From NCBI GenBank assembly GCA_018266055.1, contig JAFDYT010000009.1:30031-94030 (forward strand): a stretch of DNA of 64,000 bases, in the 5' to 3' direction. Shown here one piece after another: positions 57,991-64,000 of this stretch. The notes beneath the pieces were generated by a model. The model searched no databases. It saw only the letters and a list, made by a program, of their open reading frames with translations, and was not told the origin of the DNA. Origin of the DNA: Bacteroidota bacterium. Lineage in GTDB: Bacteria > Bacteroidota > Bacteroidia > Cytophagales > Cyclobacteriaceae. Within the stretch, counting starts at the first letter, position 1, and the number at the start of each line of letters is the position of its first letter. The position numbers were made by a program, and so were the translations under genes.

Positions 57991-60900
57991 GTGACTAAAA
58001 GACTAGCCGGCTCAATATTATTTCTATGTGTGGTCTCCACCTTGTGGAGTCAGCCCTCTGTGCTCAGCACCGGAAGCTGGTACAAATTCTCTGTGGCCAG
58101 CGATGGGGTCTTTAAAATTGATAACAGCCTTCTGCAAAAAGCAGGAATCAATTTGTCGCAGGTGGATCCACGAAATTTAAAAATTTATACAGGCCAACCA
58201 GGGATGCTCCCACAGCCCAACAGTACTGCGCGTGTAAACGACCTTACGGAGATTTCAATTTTTGTAGCCGGTGAAGCCGATGGAAAATTTGATGCAGGCG
58301 ATTACATTTTGTTTTTCGGCCAGGGACCAGATGTGTTCAACTACGATACCAAAACCAATTTCTTCAACTACCAGAACAATCTTTACAGCGACAAGAACTT
58401 TTACTTTCTTACCATAGGCTCCTCGCCGGGAAAGAGGATTCCCACGTTGGCCAGCGTTTCAGGAAGTTATCCGGTGATCACACAGTTTGATGATTTTGCG
58501 TATTACGAAAAAGATCAATACAACCTGCTTCACTCCGGCCGACAATGGTTTGGCGAACAGTTCGATCAATCGCAGCAACTCACTATTCAGTTTGATTTTC
58601 CTGGCATCGTTCCACAGTCGTCGATAAAGCTGACGAGTCATGTGATGGCACAATCAATCACCGATTGTTCATTTGATGTTTTCTATAACAATCAATCGAT
58701 AAAGCATCAGCCTATTCCTGCCATCCAGAATTCTACCTACGCTACCAAGGGAAATATTGTAGTGGACACAATTGTTTTCAATGAATCTTCTGTTTCGGCA
58801 TCGGCACAATCGGCGCAGCAAATCAAATATCAATTCAACAAAGGAAGTCCGGGCATATCCGTAGGCTATCTCGATTACCTTGTCTTCAGCGTGCAGCGAT
58901 CACTCGCCTTGTATGGCAATCAAACATTTTTTACCTCGGCGGCGAGCAGATCAAATGCTGTTTCCAATTTCAAAATAAGCTCAAGCCTTTCAACCGCCGC
59001 AGTCTGGAACATCACCCAACCATTTCAAATCAAAGCACAATCCTACAGTGCAGACGGCGGCAACCTTTCATTCAACGCCACGACCGACACGCTGAAGAGA
59101 TTTATAATATTCGATCCGGCCAAAGTTTCTTCTCCCGCATTTGAATCTGTCATTGCGAATCAAAACTTGCATGCGATTACTTCGGCCGATTTATTGATCA
59201 TAGCAGCGCCAGCATTATTGCCTCAAGCTACACGGCTTGCTTCCTTTCGGCAAAGCCACGATCAGTTGAATGTGTCAGTGGTCACTACTGATGCTGTATT
59301 CAATGAGTTCGGTGGCGGAAAGCCAGATCTTACTGCTATTCGCGACTTTGTCAGAAATGTGTACAAACAATCCAATGGACAATTGAAGTATGTGCTTCTT
59401 TTCGGTCGGGGTTCTTATGATTACAAAAACCGGACAATCGCGAATACCAATCTGGTGCCGATTTATGAATCGTACAATTCCCTTGATCCGCTCGGCACGT
59501 ATTCGTCCGACGATTACTTCGGTTTCCTTGAAGATAGTGAAGGTGCCTGGACTGAAAATCCTCCCGTGAGCCATTCACTCGATGTTGGCGTCGGAAGAAT
59601 TCCCGCTAAGGATATTACCGAGGCCAAGCAAGTAGTTGATAAGTTGATTGCGTATGCTTCGGATGTCAATCGATTTGGGGAATGGAATAAAGAATTTTTA
59701 TTTGTAGCCGACGACGGAGATTTCAACATTCATCAGAGTCAGGCTGATCAACTGGCCAATTCTATCGAACAGTATCATCCGGAGTTTAACACCAAAAAAT
59801 TACTGCTCGATTATTACAAACAAGTTATGAAGCCCAACGGCCAGATAAGTCCTGATGCTTCAAAGGCGTTGGATCTTTCTGTGCGCAAAGGAATGGCGGT
59901 GGTGAATTATACAGGGCATGGATCTGAGCAAGTCTGGACGCAGGAAATGATACTCACTCCTGACCTTGTACAAAGCTGGAAAAACGGACCGATGTATCCA
60001 CTGTTTGTAACCGCTACCTGCGAATTCGGAAGAAACGACGATCCATCAATCATCTCTTCGGCGGAATTGGCATTACTCCAAAACCAAGGTGGCGCCATCG
60101 GTTTGGTGACTACGGCGCGGCCCGTAAATTCAAGCACCAACTTTCAACTGAATCAAGCTTTCTACCAGGCGCTTTTCACGAAAGAGAATAATGCCTTCCG
60201 ACGATTGGGTTCAATCATGCGCGACACGAAAAATAATAGCTTAAGCGGAATTGCTAATCGCAATTTTTCTCTCCTTGGCGATCCTTCGATGAAATTGATT
60301 TTACCTGATCAGCAAATTGTAGTCAACGAAATCAAAACATCGTCAGGCACTGATTCGCTGAAAGCGCTTTCTTCTGTAACCGTGAAAGGCGAAGTGCAAA
60401 AGAGCGGAAGTAAACTGACCGGCTTCAATGGAAAATTGAATGCTACTCTTTTTGATCAGCTGGAAAGTTTTGTAACGCGGGGCGATCCCGATGAGGTGAT
60501 CAACGCACCTTCTCCGCCCTACACTTTTGTGCAACGAAGCAACGAATTGTTTCAGGGTGGCGTAACGGTCACACAAGGATCTTTTCAAATCGATTTTATT
60601 GTTCCTAACAATCTTGTACCAGGCTTCGGTCCCGGTAAGTTAAGCTTGTACGCCAATGCCACCGACGGCACATCGGGCAGCGGTGCCACCATCAATTTTG
60701 TAGTAGGTGGTACCGAACCCGCGCCACCCGCCGATACCAAGGCGCCAATCATTCAGCTTTACATCAATGATTCAACCTTTGCTAATGGAGGAACCGTCAG
60801 TCCAAACACCAAATTAGTCGCCTACCTTTCAGACGAAAGTGGTATCAACTCGGCCTCTTACAATTCACAAAACGGAATGATTGCCACATTAGATAACAAG

Positions 60901-61401
60901 TGGAGTTACATAATCAACGATTATTATAAAGCCGACCTGAATAGTTTTCAACACGGCAAAGTGTCTTATCCGCTTGATACCTTAAAAAAAGGGGCACACC
61001 AACTTTCATTGTCTGCTTCCGACACGTACAATAACCGAACTACAGCAACTGTAAACTTTGTTGTCACCGATGGATCGGGCATAAACGTGAATGATTTTGT
61101 AAATTACCCCAATCCGTTTAACAACGCTGAAGAAGGAACTACCTTCCATTTTTCGCATTCACGTGCCGGTGAAGATCTGGAAGCAACACTCGTAATCTAC
61201 GATTTGAACGGCCAGCCATTAGCCACACTTGATTATTCGATTCCATCGAGTTCTTATCAGGTAGATTTGGTGGAATGGAATGGAAAAACTGCGGCCGGAA
61301 CAAAATTTGGACCCGGAATATACGTTGCTAGGCTCTCCGTTCGTTCCCTTGCGGATGGCTCACAAAATGCGAAAGCAACGAAGCTAATTATTTTGAATTG
61401 A
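57991..61401 (+). CDS. porU: type IX secretion system sortase PorU
   Basis: A 1136-residue protein starting at GTG 57991 with a signal peptide ending near LWSQ (residue 21). The gingipain-like C25 peptidase domain holds the catalytic His643 in NYTGHGSEQVW and Cys677 in VTATCEFGR. After it come Ig-like modules (about 800-1030) and a type A C-terminal sorting-like domain (VNYPNPFNNAEEGTTF to TKLIILN). PorU cuts off the sorting domain of type IX cargo and attaches the protein to anionic LPS at the cell surface. Its own C-terminal domain is known to be kept in the family. porV follows 26 bases later. Confidence 0.93.
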   Translation: MTKRLAGSILFLCVVSTLWSQPSVLSTGSWYKFSVASDGVFKIDNSLLQKAGINLSQVDPRNLKIYTGQPGMLPQPNSTARVNDLTEISIFVAGEADGKFDAGDYILFFGQGPDVFNYDTKTNFFNYQNNLYSDKNFYFLTIGSSPGKRIPTLASVSGSYPVITQFDDFAYYEKDQYNLLHSGRQWFGEQFDQSQQLTIQFDFPGIVPQSSIKLTSHVMAQSITDCSFDVFYNNQSIKHQPIPAIQNSTYATKGNIVVDTIVFNESSVSASAQSAQQIKYQFNKGSPGISVGYLDYLVFSVQRSLALYGNQTFFTSAASRSNAVSNFKISSSLSTAAVWNITQPFQIKAQSYSADGGNLSFNATTDTLKRFIIFDPAKVSSPAFESVIANQNLHAITSADLLIIAAPALLPQATRLASFRQSHDQLNVSVVTTDAVFNEFGGGKPDLTAIRDFVRNVYKQSNGQLKYVLLFGRGSYDYKNRTIANTNLVPIYESYNSLDPLGTYSSDDYFGFLEDSEGAWTENPPVSHSLDVGVGRIPAKDITEAKQVVDKLIAYASDVNRFGEWNKEFLFVADDGDFNIHQSQADQLANSIEQYHPEFNTKKLLLDYYKQVMKPNGQISPDASKALDLSVRKGMAVVNYTGHGSEQVWTQEMILTPDLVQSWKNGPMYPLFVTATCEFGRNDDPSIISSAELALLQNQGGAIGLVTTARPVNSSTNFQLNQAFYQALFTKENNAFRRLGSIMRDTKNNSLSGIANRNFSLLGDPSMKLILPDQQIVVNEIKTSSGTDSLKALSSVTVKGEVQKSGSKLTGFNGKLNATLFDQLESFVTRGDPDEVINAPSPPYTFVQRSNELFQGGVTVTQGSFQIDFIVPNNLVPGFGPGKLSLYANATDGTSGSGATINFVVGGTEPAPPADTKAPIIQLYINDSTFANGGTVSPNTKLVAYLSDESGINSASYNSQNGMIATLDNKWSYIINDYYKADLNSFQHGKVSYPLDTLKKGAHQLSLSASDTYNNRTTATVNFVVTDGSGINVNDFVNYPNPFNNAEEGTTFHFSHSRAGEDLEATLVIYDLNGQPLATLDYSIPSSSYQVDLVEWNGKTAAGTKFGPGIYVARLSVRSLADGSQNAKATKLIILN

Positions 61402-61427
61402 TTACCTTTAACGCCTGGATTTTACCT

Positions 61428-62603
61428 ATGAAGAAATATCTATTTAGTTGGCTTGTTATTGCTGGAGGCGTGATGGAACTCAAGGCACAGGGCACTACTG
61501 GTTCTGTAATTGGTCAGGATTCCACTAATCACGTAATCACCACAGCGGTTCCATTTTTGACTATCACCCCCGATTCGCGTGCGGCTGGTATGGGCGACGC
61601 TGGGGTGGCCACCTCGGCCGATGCCAACTCCAGCTATTGGAACCCCGGGAAACTTGTTTTTATTGATAAAGGATTCGGCTTTTCTACCTCTTATACTCCG
61701 TGGCTGGCCAAGATCATCAACGACATGAAGCTGCTTTATCTGACGGGTTTTTATAAAATCGACAGAAATCAAGTAGTGTCTGCCTCACTGAAGTACTTTG
61801 ATATGGGGGATATTCAATTCCGCACCGCCACCAACGTAGAAAATGGTCGATACAATCCGCGCGAATACGCCTTTGATGTTACCTATTCAAGATTGCTTAC
61901 AGAGCATTTCGGTTTAGGTGGTTCGTTGCGCTACATCCGATCAAATCTTACCGGCGCAAATCCCAATGTATCTGATGCCCGTCCGGGAAGTTCAATCGCC
62001 GTAGATATCGGCGCCTTTTATAAAAAGGATTTTAAGTCGCACAATGCGTCATTGTCACTGGGCGGATCGATCACCAACATCGGCTCGAAGATGACTTACA
62101 CCAGTCCGGCAGAAAAGAATTTTATTCCTACCAACCTTCGCCTGGGCGGCGCCTACAAAACAGAGCTTGATGCTAAAAACAGTTTGACCTTCGTAATGGA
62201 TTTTAACAAGCTGATGGTGCCAAGCCCTGGATCGGGAAATACAGCGAAACCTTTACTTAGTGGAATTTTTGGTTCGTTCTCCGATGCCAAAGGTGGGCTC
62301 TCTGAAGAACTTCGTGAAATAACAGTATCTACCGGTATTGAATATTGGTACAACGATTTCTTCGCTGCCCGTCTGGGATACTTCTATGAAGCCAAAGACA
62401 AAGGCAACCGGAAATACCTTACTACCGGTTTAGGCTTCCGTTATGAAAGCCCGGTAAGCCGTGATCAGTTTGGGTTAGACGTAGCCTATATGGTTCCTAC
62501 CACCATCGGTCAGAATGCGTTGGCCGAAACCTTGCGGTTCACCTTGTTCTACGTGCTTCCGGTGAAAGAAGTAAAGCAAAATGAATCTGTCAACCCCGAT
62601 TGA
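61428..62603 (+). CDS. porV: type IX secretion outer-membrane protein PorV (LptO)
   Basis: From ATG 61428 the protein is 391 residues with a signal peptide ending near LKAQ (about residue 21). An in-frame TTG at 61398 would add ten residues and is not favoured. The barrel begins with TTAVPFLTITPDSRAAGMGDAGVATSADANS, a FadL-like hallmark of PorV/PorQ, and ends with an aromatic FTLFYVLPV strand near the C-terminus. PorV brings cargo from the translocon to PorU. It is directly downstream of porU, the same order as in other type IX systems I know. Confidence 0.94.
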   Translation: MKKYLFSWLVIAGGVMELKAQGTTGSVIGQDSTNHVITTAVPFLTITPDSRAAGMGDAGVATSADANSSYWNPGKLVFIDKGFGFSTSYTPWLAKIINDMKLLYLTGFYKIDRNQVVSASLKYFDMGDIQFRTATNVENGRYNPREYAFDVTYSRLLTEHFGLGGSLRYIRSNLTGANPNVSDARPGSSIAVDIGAFYKKDFKSHNASLSLGGSITNIGSKMTYTSPAEKNFIPTNLRLGGAYKTELDAKNSLTFVMDFNKLMVPSPGSGNTAKPLLSGIFGSFSDAKGGLSEELREITVSTGIEYWYNDFFAARLGYFYEAKDKGNRKYLTTGLGFRYESPVSRDQFGLDVAYMVPTTIGQNALAETLRFTLFYVLPVKEVKQNESVNPD

Positions 62604-62615
62604 TTTTTGATTTCA

Positions 62616-63872
62616 ATGCTTGATCGTTCGGTTGCTCCTGCCTTTTCAAAAGATTTTTCATTCGACCTGCCTTCATTCGAAATCCGCTCGCTGAATAGCG
62701 GGGCTAATCTGATTATTCTTCAGGGCCTTCAACAGGAAGTTGTCAAGCTTGAGATTATTTTCAAAGCAGGGAAATGGCATGAGCCTGCATTAGGCGTTTC
62801 TCACTTTACCAGTAATCTTCTCGACAAAGGAACAGACCGAAAATCGGCCAAGGAAATTTCAGGCATTTTCGATTATTATGGCTCCCAAATAGAAATTTCT
62901 CCGGGCTATGATTTCACTTCTGTGTCATTATATGTGCTGAAGAAATTCATGCCTCAGGTGCTTCCCATTTTTTTAGAAATCATTTCATCACCTGCCTTTC
63001 CGGAAAGCGAGCTAAACCTTCAAAAGGAGATTTTCATTCAGAATTTGAAAATCAATAATCAAAAGAATAACGCCGTTGCCTCGAAGCTAATCCGAAAAAA
63101 CATTTTTGGGTCGCAGCATCCCTATGGAAGCTCAGTTGAAGAGCAGCATGTAGCTGTACTCACCCCGGCTGATCTAACTAAGTTTTATAAAACCAATTTC
63201 TCGCCGGCTGAGATTTACTTGCATGGCAACTTCACTGACGCGAATCTTGAGTGGATCTCCAGTCAGTTTGGTTTATTTACCTCTCAGACGGTAGAGGACT
63301 TAAAATTTGATTCCATACCAGAAAAACGGGTGTGTACTGAAGATCGGCCTGAGAGCGTTCAAAGCTCAATACGCCTTGGAAAGGAGATCATCAACCGAAG
63401 CCACCCAGATTATTTTCCGCTGTTGCTCTTGAACCACATTTTGGGAGGCTACTTCGGATCACGACTGATGAAAAATATTCGCGAAGATAAAGGCCTTACC
63501 TACGGAATATATTCGTCTCTTCATCCCTTTAAAAATAGCGGCATGTTCTCTATCGGCGCCGATGTAAATAAAGAGAATAAGGAAATTGTGTTTACAGAAA
63601 TAAAAAAAGAACTGGCCTTATTGAGAGACGTTGCTATTTCAGAAGAAGAACTTACTACTTCAAAAAATCATTTTCTCGGAAGTTTGCAATTGGAGGTAGC
63701 CAATCCTTTTTCATCGTTCGATAAAATTAAAAACATCCGTCTCAATGGCCTGAGTGACGATTACTACAAGTTGTTGTTTAGTTCAATTCGCTCATCAAGC
63801 GCCAGTTCACTTAAGGAAATTGCCAATAAATATCTCATTGAAAATTCTTTTCACGAAGTCAGCGTAGGCTGA
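62616..63872 (+). CDS. M16 peptidase homologue lacking the zinc site (non-catalytic subunit type)
   Basis: From ATG 62616 the protein is 418 residues with no evident signal peptide. It has both M16 domains. At the HxxEH position it reads HFTSN (in LGVSHFTSNLLDKGT), so Glu and the second His are lost and it cannot bind zinc there. The second half keeps the substrate-binding R/Y pair (RLMKNIREDKGLTYGIY), as in the non-catalytic partner of processing-peptidase pairs. It starts 12 bases after porV, so it is likely co-transcribed with porU-porV. A catalytic homologue is at 329-1588, 61 kb away in this window. Confidence 0.88.
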   Translation: MLDRSVAPAFSKDFSFDLPSFEIRSLNSGANLIILQGLQQEVVKLEIIFKAGKWHEPALGVSHFTSNLLDKGTDRKSAKEISGIFDYYGSQIEISPGYDFTSVSLYVLKKFMPQVLPIFLEIISSPAFPESELNLQKEIFIQNLKINNQKNNAVASKLIRKNIFGSQHPYGSSVEEQHVAVLTPADLTKFYKTNFSPAEIYLHGNFTDANLEWISSQFGLFTSQTVEDLKFDSIPEKRVCTEDRPESVQSSIRLGKEIINRSHPDYFPLLLLNHILGGYFGSRLMKNIREDKGLTYGIYSSLHPFKNSGMFSIGADVNKENKEIVFTEIKKELALLRDVAISEEELTTSKNHFLGSLQLEVANPFSSFDKIKNIRLNGLSDDYYKLLFSSIRSSSASSLKEIANKYLIENSFHEVSVG

Positions 63873-63932
63873 TGTGGCTGATTCGGGCAGCTTTATCTTT
63901 TTCCAATACAGGTTATAGAATTCCCAACAAGC

Positions 63933-63945
63933 GGAGAACTTCTCC
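63933..63945. repeat. 13-bp palindrome near the right edge
   Basis: GGAGAACTTCTCC has perfect 6-bp arms around one base, 61 bases after the M16 stop. It is followed by AT-rich sequence with no gene before the window end. It could be part of a terminator or of the control region of the next gene; the window ends too soon to tell. Confidence 0.35.
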
Positions 63946-64000
63946 AGGCCTAATTATTCGTTTCTAAAAACCAGGGAATAAAAAAACCCCTTGTGTTTGT

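Noticed and set aside
1-64000. tRNA, rRNA, CRISPR arrays, prophage or insertion sequences
   Set aside because: All intergenic gaps were read; none holds a cloverleaf, a spaced repeat array, an integrase or transposase frame, or terminal inverted repeats with target duplications.

Overview
The window looks like core chromosome of a gliding or aerobic Bacteroidota, most likely order Cytophagales. The reasons are the adjacent type IX secretion genes porU and porV, several promoters of the Bacteroidota form (TTTG or TTG, about 20 bases, then TAnnTTTG), the absence of Shine-Dalgarno sites, lipoprotein signals ending in SC or AC, frequent GTG/TTG starts, and families typical of the phylum (RprX/RprY-like two-component pair, DUF1080, DUF1573, DUF2520, RlpA-SPOR). 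I see no rRNA, tRNA, CRISPR array, prophage, transposase or defence island. Coding density is very high and no gap longer than about 190 bases lacks a gene.

Layout. 1-3.3 kb: start of a fatty acid desaturase, an active M16 zinc protease and a membrane PAS histidine kinase. 3.3-8.7 kb: one co-directional block ispF-mnmD followed by a complete tripartite exporter (ATPase, lipoprotein adaptor, DevC-type permease, TolC-type channel). 8.7-16.6 kb: small metabolic genes (aguB, HAD phosphatase, GNAT, an unusual short GT35 protein, MocA-like nucleotidyltransferase, NAPE-PLD/UlaG-like lactamase fold) and an Ig-repeat exported protein. 16.6-24 kb: alkyltransferase-like protein, two tandem small exported proteins, a symporter, clpS-recR, a PQQ/cytochrome c dehydrogenase lipoprotein and an RprX/RprY-like pair. 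24-30.5 kb: DUF1573, DUF1080, a free-standing plug-like protein, DUF2520, a cysteine desulfurase, a phosphohexomutase, mazG with a premature stop, and a thioesterase.

30.5-50.9 kb is mostly on the minus strand: AsmA-like protein, membrane-anchored glutamate-synthase-like enzyme, Tat-exported class V aminotransferase, YigZ, MFS transporter, NadR-like kinase, TauE, RlpA, an M20 amidohydrolase, a cupin, a K+ channel, membrane proteins, a MORN-like protein, a lipoprotein and gpmI. 50.9-63.9 kb: a 1560-residue exported protein of unknown function, prmA, and a plus-strand run of an MBL hydrolase, pssA, porU, porV and a catalytically dead M16 homologue.

The clearest functional unit is porU-porV, which form the attachment step of type IX secretion at the outer membrane. 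The second is the DevBCA/TolC-type export block. I found no convincing wholly new multi-gene system. The most unusual signals are local: a GT35 protein with Thr at the PLP-lysine position, mazG split from its conserved C-terminus by an in-frame TGA, several -7 boxes 4-8 bases from start codons (probably leaderless mRNAs), and symmetric DNA elements in divergent or 5' regions.
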